From contig NCEM01000012.1 in the NCBI GenBank assembly GCA_002280725.1, positions 33,140 through 97,139 of the forward strand: a stretch of DNA of 64,000 nt, given 5' to 3'. The position numbers and the translations under genes are program-made. How positions within the stretch are numbered: the first letter of the stretch is position 1; each line of letters opens with the position of its first letter. The DNA is from Alphaproteobacteria bacterium 32-64-14. GTDB lineage: Bacteria; Pseudomonadota; Alphaproteobacteria; Caulobacterales; Hyphomonadaceae. Below are positions 8,553-17,581 of the stretch, piece by piece. Below the pieces are notes generated by a model. That model saw only the letters and a list, made by a program, of their open reading frames with translations, was not told where the DNA came from and searched no databases.

Positions 8553-9528
8553 GCCGCATTTCTGGACCGTGACCGACAAGCGCACGCGCGCCGCCGCGCC
8601 GATGACGAAGGCGTTGCTGACGCCTGTCTCGATTCTCTATCGCTGGGCGGGTGCGCGACGCATTGCGAACGCGCAGCCATTCGACTGCGGCCTGCCCGTC
8701 ATATGCATCGGCAACCTCACGCTAGGCGGCGCTGGCAAGACGCCCGTGACGGACGTGGTCCGCCGTCACTTCACCGCACGCGGCATCCGCGCCGCCAGCC
8801 TGTCGCGAGGCTATCGCGGTTCGCTGGGGGGCGCGCATCGCGTCGATCCGGCAAGGCACGCAGCCGGCGAGGTGGGCGACGAGCCGTTGATGCTGTCGAT
8901 GAGCGGCGAGAGCTGGATATCCAAGGATCGCCCCGAAGGCGCGCGCGCCATGAAGGCGGATGGCGTGCAGCTGATCGTCATGGATGACGGGCACCAGAAC
9001 CCGACGCTGAAGAAGAGCCTGTCCATTGTCGTGATCGACGCCAGCAACCCATTCGGCAACGGCCACATCTTCCCCAAGGGACCGCTGCGTGAGCGCGTGG
9101 TCGACGGCCTGTCGCGGGCGCAAGGCGTCGTGCTGATGGGCGAAGGCGAGATGCCCGAACAGCTAGCCAGATTCGCGGGCGATATTCTCCGCGCGAAACT
9201 GGAGCCGCTGGCGCAGCTTGCCGCCGGGCGCTACATCGCCTTCGCGGGCATCGGCCGCCCGTCGCGCTTTTTCGACAGCCTGCAGACGCAACCGGGCGTC
9301 GAGCTTTCGGAAGGCGTGCCCTACCCTGATCACCACGCTTTCCAGCCATCGGACCTGTCCTTTCTCATGAAGCTGGCGACCGAACGCGACGCGAAGCTGG
9401 TGACGACGGACAAGGACTATGTCCGCCTGCCCGCCTCCATGAAGGACAAGGTCGTGCGCGCCTCCGTCGTGGCGAAATTCGAGGACGAGGCGGCGCTCGC
9501 GCGTTTGCTCGGCCGCGTGAGCGTATGA
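8545..9528 (+). CDS. lpxK: Tetraacyldisaccharide 4'-kinase
   Basis: 327 residues from MREPHFWTVTD; the longer in-frame start at 8434 would overlap waaA by more than 100 bases, whereas 8545 overlaps by 8, as is normal in this operon. LpxK phosphorylates the 4' position of the lipid A disaccharide at the inner membrane. The P-loop is GNLTLGGAGKTP, followed by SLSRGYRG and the DDGHQNPTLKK motif that carries the catalytic Asp-His pair. The stop overlaps the next start (ATGA). Confidence 0.93.
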   Translation: MREPHFWTVTDKRTRAAAPMTKALLTPVSILYRWAGARRIANAQPFDCGLPVICIGNLTLGGAGKTPVTDVVRRHFTARGIRAASLSRGYRGSLGGAHRVDPARHAAGEVGDEPLMLSMSGESWISKDRPEGARAMKADGVQLIVMDDGHQNPTLKKSLSIVVIDASNPFGNGHIFPKGPLRERVVDGLSRAQGVVLMGEGEMPEQLARFAGDILRAKLEPLAQLAAGRYIAFAGIGRPSRFFDSLQTQPGVELSEGVPYPDHHAFQPSDLSFLMKLATERDAKLVTTDKDYVRLPASMKDKVVRASVVAKFEDEAALARLLGRVSV

Positions 9529-10502
9529 GCGATGACAGCTCGCAGTCGGGCCGCTTTATCCGCCCGAAAGATCTCGACAACGCGCAGCGCACCACGCTTG
9601 GAGCACGGATCGGCTGGCGCATTGAAGCGATCGCGTGGGACCTGCTCTACTGGTATCCGATGAAGGCGCTGCCGCTCACCTGGGCGTCGAACACGGTCGC
9701 CGCCATTCTCAAGACGCTGGGTCCGCTGACCTCGCAGCACCGCACGATGATCCGCAACCTGCGTATGTGCTTTCCGGACTGGACCGACAAGCAGATCAAG
9801 GCGGTTGCGAATGAGACGTGGGAGACGCTTGGCCGCACGGCTGGCGAGATGCCTCATCTCGCGAGGATGAAGCCGTATGTTCCGGAGAGCCGGATCGAGG
9901 TGATCGGGGTCGAGGTGCTCGACAGGCTGCGCGAAAGCGGCAAGCCCGCCGTGATGATCGGCGGTCACTTTGCCAACTGGGAGGTGATGGCTTCCTCCAT
10001 CTCCAATCGAACGCCTGACGCGCAGATCACTTACCGCTCGGCCAACAACCCCCACATCGACCGGCGCATCGCAATGGCGCGCCACGCCTATGGCATCAAC
10101 GTGCTGACGCCCAAGGGCGCGGGCACGCGCGAGCTGATGCGCGCGCTGGGCCGGGGCCAGCCTGTCGCGCTGATGAACGACCAGAAATTCAATCAGGGCA
10201 TCGCTGTGCCCTTCTTTGGCTACGACGCGATGACAGCGCCGGGGCCGACGCGGCTTGCGATGAAATACAACGCGCCGCTGGTGCCTTTCTCATGCGTGCG
10301 CACAGCGCCAGGCCGCTATCGCGTGACGGTGCACGAGCCCTTCATGCCGGATGCCGATCCCGACGAGGACAAGGCGATCTACAACACCGTGCTGCGCATC
10401 AATCAGTGGGTCGAAGCGCGCATCCGCGAGCATCCGGGCCAATGGTTCTGGATGCACAACCGCTGGCCGAAGGAAGCCTGGGTGAAGGCTGAGGTGGTTT
10501 AG
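9525..10502 (+). CDS. lpxL: Lipid A late acyltransferase, LpxL/HtrB type
   Basis: 325 residues. GGHFANWEVM contains the HX4E catalytic box of the lipid A acyltransferases, and an N-terminal hydrophobic helix lies near residues 40-65 (YWYPMKALPLTWASNTVAA). The C-terminal PGQWFWMHNRWPKE is also a family hallmark. It adds a secondary acyl chain to Kdo2-lipid IVA at the inner membrane face. Which chain and position cannot be read from sequence, so lpxL is used in the broad sense. It ends the operon, overlapping the convergent hydrolase gene by 4 bases. Confidence 0.88.
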   Translation: MSDDSSQSGRFIRPKDLDNAQRTTLGARIGWRIEAIAWDLLYWYPMKALPLTWASNTVAAILKTLGPLTSQHRTMIRNLRMCFPDWTDKQIKAVANETWETLGRTAGEMPHLARMKPYVPESRIEVIGVEVLDRLRESGKPAVMIGGHFANWEVMASSISNRTPDAQITYRSANNPHIDRRIAMARHAYGINVLTPKGAGTRELMRALGRGQPVALMNDQKFNQGIAVPFFGYDAMTAPGPTRLAMKYNAPLVPFSCVRTAPGRYRVTVHEPFMPDADPDEDKAIYNTVLRINQWVEARIREHPGQWFWMHNRWPKEAWVKAEVV

Positions 10503-11455
10503 CCCATAATCCCAATGCTGTCGTCGATCGTGCGGCGCACGGCGCCGACATAGTCGACCAGCTTGTGGCCCTCGATCATCGCCTCGTAGAGCATCTTGAG
10601 CGCGTCGCGTACAACATACGGCCGCTCCATCGGCACGAAGTGCGTGGTGCCCGGAACCTTGGTGACGGCCGCATCAGGGCGGATGTCGTGGATGCGCTGG
10701 TCGGTATCCACCGGCGACGTCGACTCCTTGTCAGCCTGTAGCACGATGATCGGGATACGTTTCTTGCGGAGCTTGCGCAGCGCCTTCCACGGGCGATAGC
10801 GATGCGCCCCGAATACAGCGGCTTCCCATTCCGGCGTGCACGACAGCATGAAGCGCCCGTCGTCTCTGCGCAGTACGCCATCGACGACATAGTCATCGAG
10901 GAACGGCGCGCGCCACGTCTTGAACGCGCCGCGCCCGCGCAGCTGCTCAGCCGCCTCGCCCGGCGAGCCGAACTCGCGGCGGCGCTTCAGCGCACCCTTC
11001 GACATTGCGCTCTTCGGAATCGTCATGTTCAGCAGCGGGATGTTGTAGAGCCGCAGCGCCGCGCGGCGCAGCAGCACCGGATCGACCAGCACAAGCCCCT
11101 TCACAAGGTCCGGTCGCTTGCCCGCGACCAGCAGGGCCACCGTCGCGCCCATCGAATGCCCGCCGAGTACCGCGCCTTCGGGCGAGGTCTTCTCAAGCAC
11201 GTGGATCACGTCGTCGCGAAACTTGTTCCACGACTTGAGTTTCTTCGGGTTGGCAGGGAGCCGCGAGCGGCCATGGCCACGCATGTCGAGCGCCGCCACG
11301 TGCATCTGGCTGCCCAGCGGCTCGAGGATCGACTGGTAGGTGATGGCGTTGAAACCGGTCGCGTGCAGGAACATCACGTCGATCGGGCGCACCGGATCGC
11401 CAAACGCGATGCCGGAGGTTTCCCCATCCTTCAGGTCAATACGAAACCGACGCAT
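10499..11455 (-). CDS. Alpha/beta hydrolase
   Basis: 318 residues. GGHSMGAT gives the nucleophile elbow. The strand LQADKES is a candidate acid position, and the catalytic His lies in PGTTHFVPMERP. The lid and substrate are not identifiable; the closest general group is the epoxide hydrolase/lipase-like alpha/beta fold family. No signal peptide. It converges on the lipid A operon and follows DUF4197 on the same strand with a 9-bp gap, so the two may share a transcript. Confidence 0.85.
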   Translation of the reverse strand: MRRFRIDLKDGETSGIAFGDPVRPIDVMFLHATGFNAITYQSILEPLGSQMHVAALDMRGHGRSRLPANPKKLKSWNKFRDDVIHVLEKTSPEGAVLGGHSMGATVALLVAGKRPDLVKGLVLVDPVLLRRAALRLYNIPLLNMTIPKSAMSKGALKRRREFGSPGEAAEQLRGRGAFKTWRAPFLDDYVVDGVLRRDDGRFMLSCTPEWEAAVFGAHRYRPWKALRKLRKKRIPIIVLQADKESTSPVDTDQRIHDIRPDAAVTKVPGTTHFVPMERPYVVRDALKMLYEAMIEGHKLVDYVGAVRRTIDDSIGIMG

Positions 11456-11464
11456 CCCGCGGGA

Positions 11465-12214
11465 CTAGCCTCCGAACACTTTACGCAGGATGTCGCTGGT
11501 CCGCTTCACGGGATCGCGTCGAATCGCCTGCTCTTCCCGCGCGACGTAATAGAACAATCCGTTGAGCGCGCCAGTCATGGCCGCATCCGTCAGCCATGTC
11601 TTCGGATCTGTTTTCACCAGGCCCGCGCCATAACGCTTGACCGCTGAGTCAACCGCGCCCAGCGCCCCGGAGCCAGCCAGCGCCTGGCTGAAATGCGGCT
11701 GGAAGGACGCCCGCAGGCCGGTCTCCGTCTTTGCACGGAGATAATCTGTCGCAGCCGTGTCCCCGCCACGCAGGATCGCCATGGCGTCCTCGAACGTGAT
11801 GGCGCGGACCGCATCGCCCACCAGCTTGCCCGCCTGGGGCATGCCCGCCTCTGCAGCGCGATTGACTCGGAGTTGCAGGTCATCAAGCGGGCCCGCAAGC
11901 CCCAGCGGCTTAAGCTGCTTCTGCACATTGCCAAGCGCACCCGGCAACGGGATGCGCACGGCCGTGTCGCCCCAGAAACCGTCCTTCAGCGACAGCTTGC
12001 CGGAGGCAAAGCCACCCGCCTTGGTCAGCGCCTCCTTGAGACCGGACGCAACGTCAGTCTTCGACAATGTGGACGAACCACCCTTGCCCAGTGCGCCGGT
12101 GATGATCTTGCCCAAGTCCTGCGCCACGGCAGGGCCCGCAGGCGCGCTCGCGGCCAGCAACGCCCCGGACAGGGCGATGGCGGCGGCAATGCAGGCTCCA
12201 GCGCGAAGGCGCAT
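11465..12214 (-). CDS. DUF4197 secreted protein
   Basis: 249 residues from MRLRAGACIAAA; GGGAG precedes this ATG and the upstream in-frame start at 12340 would run into the promoter of the crotonase gene. The N-terminus is a Sec signal ending near AGPAVAQ. The mature protein is mostly helical and carries DUF4197 landmarks: DVASGLKEALTKA, DLQLRVNRAAEAGMPQAG, ITFEDAMAILRGGDTAATDY and LNGLFYYVAREEQAIRRDP. DUF4197 is a periplasmic family without known function, widespread in proteobacteria. It is divergent from the crotonase gene at 12358. Confidence 0.85.
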   Translation of the reverse strand: MRLRAGACIAAAIALSGALLAASAPAGPAVAQDLGKIITGALGKGGSSTLSKTDVASGLKEALTKAGGFASGKLSLKDGFWGDTAVRIPLPGALGNVQKQLKPLGLAGPLDDLQLRVNRAAEAGMPQAGKLVGDAVRAITFEDAMAILRGGDTAATDYLRAKTETGLRASFQPHFSQALAGSGALGAVDSAVKRYGAGLVKTDPKTWLTDAAMTGALNGLFYYVAREEQAIRRDPVKRTSDILRKVFGG

Positions 12215-12357
12215 CAGATCTCCCGAATTCGGATCCCCCACCCCAAGGGCAACCCGGGGATAGGACAACCAAAGCACCGCCACGTCAAACCTGTCGCGCG
12301 GCTCATTGAGGCTCGATAGAATGGGAGCCAGATGCGACACACAACCGGGAGACGCAC

Positions 12358-13221
12358 ATGAGCGCGCAGTTGAGCTTCAAGCCGGCCTGCTTCGAGGTTT
12401 CGATCACGGATCGCATCGCCCACGTGAAGTTCAACCGACCCGATCAGTTCAACAGCTTTTCGCGACCCGTCTGGGAGGAACTCCCCGCCATCGTGAAGGA
12501 GATTGACCGCGGCGCGCTCGCCCGCGTGATCGTGATCTCCTCGACCGGCAAGCACTTCACCTCGGGGATGGACCTTGCGGTCTTCACCCAGCCCGACGGC
12601 ATCACAAGCGCCGGCGCAAAAGACCCGCACCTGCGCGCAGAGATGTTCAGGCACAATCTGGACCGGTTGCAGGACGCCTTCACCTGTCTCGACCAGGCGC
12701 GCATCCCGGTCATCGCGTGCATCCAGGGCGGCTGCATCGGTGCGGGCGTCGACATGACATCGGCGTGCGACATACGCTTCGCGACGCAGGATGCATTCTT
12801 CTGCATCGCCGAGATCAACATCGGCATGACGGCTGACGTGGGAACATTCCCGCGGCTCTGCCACCTGATGCCGGAGGGCTGGGTGCGCCAGATTTCCTAC
12901 ACGGGCGAGCGTTTGCCCGCGCAACGCGCGCTCGACCTCGGCCTCGTCAACGAAGTCTTCGATACGCACGCCGCGATGCTCGACCACGCCATGAAGGTCG
13001 CGCGCGAGATCGCCTCCAAGAGTCCCCTGGCCGTCTCGGGCTCCAAGGCGATGATCAACTATGCGCGCGACCACACGATCGCGGATGGTCTTGACTACAT
13101 CGGCGTGTGGAATGCCGCGATGCTCTCCGGCGCCCACATGGCCGAGGCGTTCAAGTCGAAAGCCGAAAAGCGCGAGGCGGATTATCCGGACCTGCTGCCC
13201 CTGAAGGACAAGGCGCTCTGA
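12358..13221 (+). CDS. Crotonase family, dienoyl-CoA isomerase-like
   Basis: 287 residues, GGGAG before the ATG. The crotonase oxyanion loop is seen in KHFTSGMDL and CIQGGCIGAGVDM. The active-site stretch AEINIGMTADVGTFPRL keeps both the Glu and the Asp that distinguish delta3,5-delta2,4-dienoyl-CoA isomerase (ECH1) from ordinary hydratases, so isomerisation of dienoyl-CoA in beta-oxidation of unsaturated fatty acids is the likely role. A plain enoyl-CoA hydratase annotation is the fallback. No other beta-oxidation gene is adjacent; a thiolase lies 5 kb away. Confidence 0.82.
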   Translation: MSAQLSFKPACFEVSITDRIAHVKFNRPDQFNSFSRPVWEELPAIVKEIDRGALARVIVISSTGKHFTSGMDLAVFTQPDGITSAGAKDPHLRAEMFRHNLDRLQDAFTCLDQARIPVIACIQGGCIGAGVDMTSACDIRFATQDAFFCIAEINIGMTADVGTFPRLCHLMPEGWVRQISYTGERLPAQRALDLGLVNEVFDTHAAMLDHAMKVAREIASKSPLAVSGSKAMINYARDHTIADGLDYIGVWNAAMLSGAHMAEAFKSKAEKREADYPDLLPLKDKAL

Positions 13222-13226
13222 ACCGC

Positions 13227-13256
13227 GCCTATCCTTCGACAGGCTCAGGATGAGGC
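13227..13256. repeat. Short dispersed-repeat fragment
   Basis: The stretch has arms GCCTATCCT and AGGATGAGGC around TTCGACAGGCTC, a pattern familiar as a dispersed palindrome in alphaproteobacterial genomes. A related half (GTGAGCCTGTCGAACCATGAG) lies at about 63853. It supplies the last codons and stop of the gene at 13245 on the minus strand. Confidence 0.5.
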
Positions 13257-13559
13257 CGCGCTGAACAGGCCCTGCGCCGAAAACACCATGCGCATACCGC
13301 TGCGCGCCTCGACTGACGCGAACACGATGGACCGTGCGCGCTTGTCGATGCGCGCCGTCAGCTCCACGTCTGCATCCTCAAGCGGATGCGAAGCCACGTC
13401 GAGCGCCAGCGATGTCATCCGGAATCCCGCCCCCACCGCCTCGCGCAACGCCGCAATGGCAACTGCCGAGCAATGCTCAGCCAGCGGCGCACCGGGCCCG
13501 CCCAGTTCGGCAGGCGCAACGCGGGTCACAACGGGATGGGTCACGGAAAGCTCGGTCAT
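13245..13559 (-). CDS. Small hotdog/thioesterase-like protein, uncertain
   Basis: 104 residues, no signal peptide. The C-terminal half (DVELTARIDKRARSIVFASV followed by EARSGMRMVFSAQGLFSA) has the strand pattern of the hotdog fold used by acyl-CoA thioesterases, but the protein is shorter than usual (about 130-150) and no catalytic Asp/Glu motif is clear. The last residues ASS and the stop derive from a dispersed palindrome, so the original C-terminus may have been replaced. It is tail-to-tail with the crotonase gene, which fits acyl-CoA metabolism. Function is not certain. Confidence 0.5.
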   Translation of the reverse strand: MTELSVTHPVVTRVAPAELGGPGAPLAEHCSAVAIAALREAVGAGFRMTSLALDVASHPLEDADVELTARIDKRARSIVFASVEARSGMRMVFSAQGLFSAASS

Positions 13560-13639
13560 GCGTCCTGCCTACCCCAGCGCGGACAAGCTGTTAAGCATTG
13601 CTAACCGCGCATTAACGTCTGGGGCTCTTAGCTCGCCGC

Positions 13640-14767
13640 ATGAAGATCCGGCGATTCCCCCTGATGATGGGTGTCGCGCTCGCGTGCAGCGCAGCGGCCG
13701 CGTACGCCCAGTCGGCTCCGGTGGCAGCTCCTGTTTCTTTGCCCGTCCAGGCCACGAAGATCGAGGACATCGAAGTCGCGCAGGACGGCGATACGATCTC
13801 CATCCTCGTCAAATTCTCGGGCCAGCCTTCGGCCGCTTCCGCGCACGCCGAAGGCAAGGACCTGAAGCTGACAATCGATGGCGTCGCCCTGCCCCATTTC
13901 ACGCTGACGCCGCCCGCCGGATCGCTGGTCACGCATGTCACGGCGGTCAATGGCCAGATCACGCTCAGCGGCGCAGCGCTGTCGTCGCCTGATATCGTGA
14001 TCTATCGCCATGCTGTGCTGGTGAAGGCAAAGCTCGCCGACCCCGCCGACATCGGCGGCGCATCCCTGATGACGGGCCGCGTTGTTGCGGCAACACCCGT
14101 TGCGAAGGTGCAGCCGCCCATACCTGTTGCGCCAGCGCCGATCCCGACGCCGCCATCGCCCAAGGCGATTTCGGTTGCTCCGCCGCCTGCGCCCATTCCC
14201 GCAGCGCCTGCACCTAAACCAGAACCCGCCGTCGCAATCGTTCCGGCGCCGCAGCCGCCGCCGGAACACCTGCACGCGCCGCCCGCTCCGGACGATGAAT
14301 TGCATTCGGCGCCTGCGCCCGCGGCCCCAGCCGCCGCGCTCGCGCTCGCGACCGCGTCTATTGCGGGGATAGACGCTGCGCGCTGCACGGCGGCAACCGA
14401 TGAGCTTGCGAAAGACAGCTGGGCGCTTGGCGCCATGGGCGATGTCGCGCTGTGCCTGATCGGCCAAGGCAAGCCTGATGAGGCGCGCGCGCGTCTCGAT
14501 CAGCTTGGCGCAATCACGCCGCAGGACTGGCGCGTGTCGCTGGGCCGGGCTGTGCTCGCATCCATTGGCGGCGACACGAAAGCCGCGAACGACCTGTTCC
14601 TCGCCGCCTCGCTAGGCGCGCCGAATGACGCCGCGCGCGTGGCGCTCATCTCGCGCATTGTGCCTGACGGTGTTGTTATGCCGGAAGTTATTGCCGCCCA
14701 ACCTGTCGCCGCCGCCGATCCCGCGCACGCGCCGGAACCCGACCTGCAACTCCCGCTGCCAAAATAG
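13640..14767 (+). CDS. Secreted protein with proline-rich linker and helical C-terminus
   Basis: 375 residues. A Sec signal ends near AAAAYAQ. Residues about 35-150 form a beta-rich domain (IEDIEVAQDGDTISILVKFSG) that resembles an AMIN-type domain, which would bind cell wall or secretin; this match is tentative. Residues 155-245 are an Ala/Pro linker. The C-terminal part (CTAATDELAKDSWALGAMGD, GKPDEARARLDQLG) has a TPR-like helical repeat pattern. A periplasm-spanning scaffold is plausible. I do not recognise the full-length family. Confidence 0.6.
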   Translation: MKIRRFPLMMGVALACSAAAAYAQSAPVAAPVSLPVQATKIEDIEVAQDGDTISILVKFSGQPSAASAHAEGKDLKLTIDGVALPHFTLTPPAGSLVTHVTAVNGQITLSGAALSSPDIVIYRHAVLVKAKLADPADIGGASLMTGRVVAATPVAKVQPPIPVAPAPIPTPPSPKAISVAPPPAPIPAAPAPKPEPAVAIVPAPQPPPEHLHAPPAPDDELHSAPAPAAPAAALALATASIAGIDAARCTAATDELAKDSWALGAMGDVALCLIGQGKPDEARARLDQLGAITPQDWRVSLGRAVLASIGGDTKAANDLFLAASLGAPNDAARVALISRIVPDGVVMPEVIAAQPVAAADPAHAPEPDLQLPLPK

Positions 14768-15032
14768 CGCTGCTTCAAACGCAAAGAGGCGCGCGCGACC
14801 TATTTGGTCCGCGCTCGCTAGATCTCATCTGGGAGAAGTGTCTTCCCGACGCAGCAGTCTTGGGGGGTCGGGGGGGACGGATAAGACCGCCAGCGCCGGG
14901 AAGAGCCAAGGACAAACGCCAGGGCGCTCGTCCGGTTCCCAAGAGATGGAGACTTTTTTCGGCTTTTGAAGGGCCGGACTGCATCTGCGCCATCACGCCT
15001 CAGGCACCCCAAAAATCCGCGTAAACTCAGCG
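14768..15032. other. Intergenic region without a supported gene
   Basis: No coding frame is convincing here. It contains an imperfect hairpin GGGAGAAG-TGT-CTTCCC near 14831 and a G-rich stretch near 14862-14880 with runs of six and seven G on the plus strand. No promoter or RNA gene could be assigned. Confidence 0.4.
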
Positions 15033-15067
15033 CGCAAAAGAAAGCGGGCGACCCGAAGGCCGCCCGC
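15033..15067 (-). terminator. Rho-independent terminator for the gene at 15089-15511
   Basis: Arms GCGGGCG (15044-15050) and CGCCCGC (15061-15067) pair perfectly around a ten-base loop. On the minus strand the hairpin is followed by TTTCTTTTGCG, and it lies 22 bp after the stop of the minus-strand gene. Confidence 0.75.
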
Positions 15068-15088
15068 CAGCCCTAACGCTACAATTTT

Positions 15089-15511
15089 TTAGGCTACGCT
15101 ACGCACTGCACTTCCTTGCACGCGCAGCGCGCCGAAGATGTCGCCGAGGTGGCCCACACCTTTCACGCCGAACGTGGATTCCGCATACGACCCGATCGCC
15201 GGGAAGAGGAGGCCGACCTCCTGATTGCCCAGGCCCGCGCGATGGAGATCGCGGATCACCTGCTCTGCAACGGCCTGACGGCCGCCCTGTGTACGCTCGA
15301 TCAGGCGCGCGATCACGCCCGTGGCTGCGCCGATCTCCGCGCCCATCTGGGCTGCGAGCGTGCGCGCGCCGGGAACTCTTTCAAAAACTTCATCGGCGAG
15401 CGGGGCGCCCTGCCGGTCTGCAGCGTTGAGAATGATGCCTATTGCGGCCTCGGCGGTCTTCGCCGGAAGTCCTGTCGCTTTGGACACGTGCTTTATGAAC
15501 GCATTCAGCAT
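15089..15511 (-). CDS. Helical protein of unknown function
   Basis: 140 residues from MLNAFIKHVSK; GGAG lies 7 bases before this ATG, making it better than the in-frame start at 15541. The protein is mainly helical, Ala/Gly-rich and has no clear signal peptide. The layout (TGLPAKTAEAAIGIILNAAD then GAEIGAATGVIARLI, ending FGVKGVGHLGDIFGAL) recalls small DUF2780/VcgC-like proteins, but I cannot confirm that. It has its own terminator and stands alone between divergent neighbours. Confidence 0.55.
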   Translation of the reverse strand: MLNAFIKHVSKATGLPAKTAEAAIGIILNAADRQGAPLADEVFERVPGARTLAAQMGAEIGAATGVIARLIERTQGGRQAVAEQVIRDLHRAGLGNQEVGLLFPAIGSYAESTFGVKGVGHLGDIFGALRVQGSAVRSVA

Positions 15512-15583
15512 CCGGACTCCGCAATCAACCAGAGGCCGCAATCTGACGGGTTAAGGTTGCCGGGGTCTTAAGCGCGCCTGCAT

Positions 15584-16372
15584 TCAGGCATCCGGGCGGC
15601 CGGTGGGATTGCAGCCGCCGAACGCTGCGGCTGGATGCCTGCCCAGCTTCGCCCAGAGCTGATCGCCATGGGAGAAGTGCCACCACTCAGTGGGGTTATT
15701 GGCGAACCCCGCCTCGCCCATCACCCAGTAGAGCAACCTGCGATTGGCCAGCGCTTCGGCATCCGACATCGAAATGGTCGTCTTGCGCTCGAACGCATCG
15801 GTCCAGGCATCCTCGGTGACGTCGTCGAACATACCGCCCATGAACAGCGGCTGGCGCGTCTCGCTGAAGATCAGTGTGAGATCGACCGCAGCCCCCGTCG
15901 AATGCGGCGATGGCGAGCCTGCGCCCGCGCTTGGCGCTGCCCAGTAGTGCTCCACCTCTTCCACCAGGGCGGCGCCTTCAAGGTGCGGCTGGCGCGCCTG
16001 CAGCCACGCGGGAAACCAAACGTCGTGGAAATAGCGCTGCACTGCCTGGGGCCGCCACGCATCGAACAGGAAAAGCTCCATGCCCAGCGGAGCCAGCCGC
16101 GCATTCACCTCCGTCAACTTGGCCGCCACCGATTGGCGCATATAAAGCTCCGGTATCGAGCCCGGTACGCTGACATAATAGGGCGGGTTGTGTGGCGTGT
16201 GATAATGGTTCGCCCCCGCGATGCCGATCGTGCGCACGTCGACACAGCGCTCAATCGCCAGCGCGCCATTCGCGTCAATCGGGACCTGCGTGCGATACCC
16301 CGCCTTCAACGCATTCGCCTCAGCCGAGGACAGAACGGGGCGCCGCTTCAGGGACTGCAGGTCAAGACTCAT
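15584..16372 (-). CDS. D-alanyl-D-alanine dipeptidase, VanX/DdpX type
   Basis: 262 residues. Zinc ligands and catalytic residues of the M15D family are visible: SPHSTGAAVDLTL (His and Asp) and EWWHFSHGD (Glu and His), with FDAWRPQAVQRYFHD giving the conserved Arg. It would cleave D-Ala-D-Ala or related dipeptides in the cytoplasm. No vanH, vanA or vanRS genes accompany it, so peptidoglycan-derived dipeptide use is more likely than glycopeptide resistance. No signal peptide is seen. It is divergent from the BrkB gene with 77 bp between the starts. Confidence 0.9.
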   Translation of the reverse strand: MSLDLQSLKRRPVLSSAEANALKAGYRTQVPIDANGALAIERCVDVRTIGIAGANHYHTPHNPPYYVSVPGSIPELYMRQSVAAKLTEVNARLAPLGMELFLFDAWRPQAVQRYFHDVWFPAWLQARQPHLEGAALVEEVEHYWAAPSAGAGSPSPHSTGAAVDLTLIFSETRQPLFMGGMFDDVTEDAWTDAFERKTTISMSDAEALANRRLLYWVMGEAGFANNPTEWWHFSHGDQLWAKLGRHPAAAFGGCNPTGRPDA

Positions 16373-16449
16373 GGCGCCACATTAGGACACGGCGCGGCAT
16401 CCCGGAAGCGTCGCGGAACCTATCCCACGCCGGCAACGTTTCCGCCTTG

Positions 16450-17469
16450 ATGAAGAACCGCCATAACGTGGCAACGCCTGCCGCCATCCGGCTCAAGGAC
16501 TGGCGCGCAATTGTCGTGCGCGTGTTCTTTCGGGTGCTAGGCGACAATGTTGGCCTGCTGTCAGCCGGCATCGCCTTCTATGCGTTCCTCTCGGTCTTCC
16601 CCGCCATCGCAGCCGCCCTGATGATCTGGGGGCTCTTCACCGACATGACGACGCTTGGCGCGCAGCTTGGCGTGGTTCGCGAGGTCGCCCCCGATGCGTT
16701 CGATCTGGTGGCCGACCAGATGGTGGTGATCGCCACGCAGGGCGATGGCGGCCTCACTTTCGGCCTGCTGATCTCGGCGCTTCTTGCGCTATGGGGCGCC
16801 TCAGGTGGCGTCGCCGCGCTCATCCAGGCGATGAACATGGCGTATCACGAAAAGGAAAAGCGCAACTTTTTCCACCTTATCCTGCTGACGCTGGGCTTTA
16901 CGTTTTCGGGCATCATCTTCGTGGCGCTGTCGATTGCAGCGATTGGCGCTGTGCCGCCAATTCTGAAAGCACTTGCGCTTGGATCGTTTGTAGAAGCCGC
17001 CATCAATTCGATCCGCTGGCTCGTCATCATCGCGCTGTTCATAGCGGCCTGTGCCGCCATCTATCGCATCGCGCCCTCGCGCGCCCGCGCCCGCTGGCGC
17101 TGGATCGTGCCGGGGGCCATCGCCGCAGGCGTGATCTGGATGATCGCCTCCATCGCCTTCTCGGCCTACCTTGAGAATTTCAACGCCTACAACGCCACGT
17201 TCGGATCGCTTGGCGCGGTGGCCGCCCTGCTGATGTGGTTCTGGCTGTCGGCCTACGCGATCTGCATCGGGGCGGAACTCAACGCGCAGCTTGAATTGTT
17301 CACCACGGTCGATACCACCATCGACGAGCCCACCCGACGCGGACGCCGTGGCGCCTACGTAGCGGACCATGTGGAGGCGCCTGAAGCACCGTCACCACCG
17401 ACGCCTGATGCCGCTGCGCCTGTTCCGAAAACGCCGATCGCCGAAACTCCGGCTGCTGAACAATCTTAA
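16450..17469 (+). CDS. YihY/BrkB family inner-membrane protein
   Basis: 339 residues from MKNRHNVATPAA; longer in-frame starts would overlap the divergent dipeptidase gene. Six hydrophobic segments fit the family (for example NVGLLSAGIAFYAFLSVFPA near residue 40 and FGSLGAVAALLMWFWLSAYA near 260). YihY/BrkB proteins are inner-membrane proteins of uncertain function, once mislabelled ribonuclease BN. The C-terminal 55 residues are Pro/Ala/Glu-rich and probably cytoplasmic. No partner is evident in the neighbourhood. Confidence 0.88.
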   Translation: MKNRHNVATPAAIRLKDWRAIVVRVFFRVLGDNVGLLSAGIAFYAFLSVFPAIAAALMIWGLFTDMTTLGAQLGVVREVAPDAFDLVADQMVVIATQGDGGLTFGLLISALLALWGASGGVAALIQAMNMAYHEKEKRNFFHLILLTLGFTFSGIIFVALSIAAIGAVPPILKALALGSFVEAAINSIRWLVIIALFIAACAAIYRIAPSRARARWRWIVPGAIAAGVIWMIASIAFSAYLENFNAYNATFGSLGAVAALLMWFWLSAYAICIGAELNAQLELFTTVDTTIDEPTRRGRRGAYVADHVEAPEAPSPPTPDAAAPVPKTPIAETPAAEQS

Positions 17470-17581
17470 AACGCCGTCAGATTCCGGAACCCTCCGGCCT
17501 TCACCGGCGTCCCTCTGCGCATCCCTTCTATGCGACCGGCATCCTGACCGGTCTTGGATCCAATGCCTGAAAGGCCACACG

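Noticed and set aside
15584..16372. VanX as part of a vancomycin-resistance cassette
   Set aside because: No vanH, vanA, vanR or vanS nearby; the enzyme family is also chromosomal in Gram-negatives for dipeptide use.
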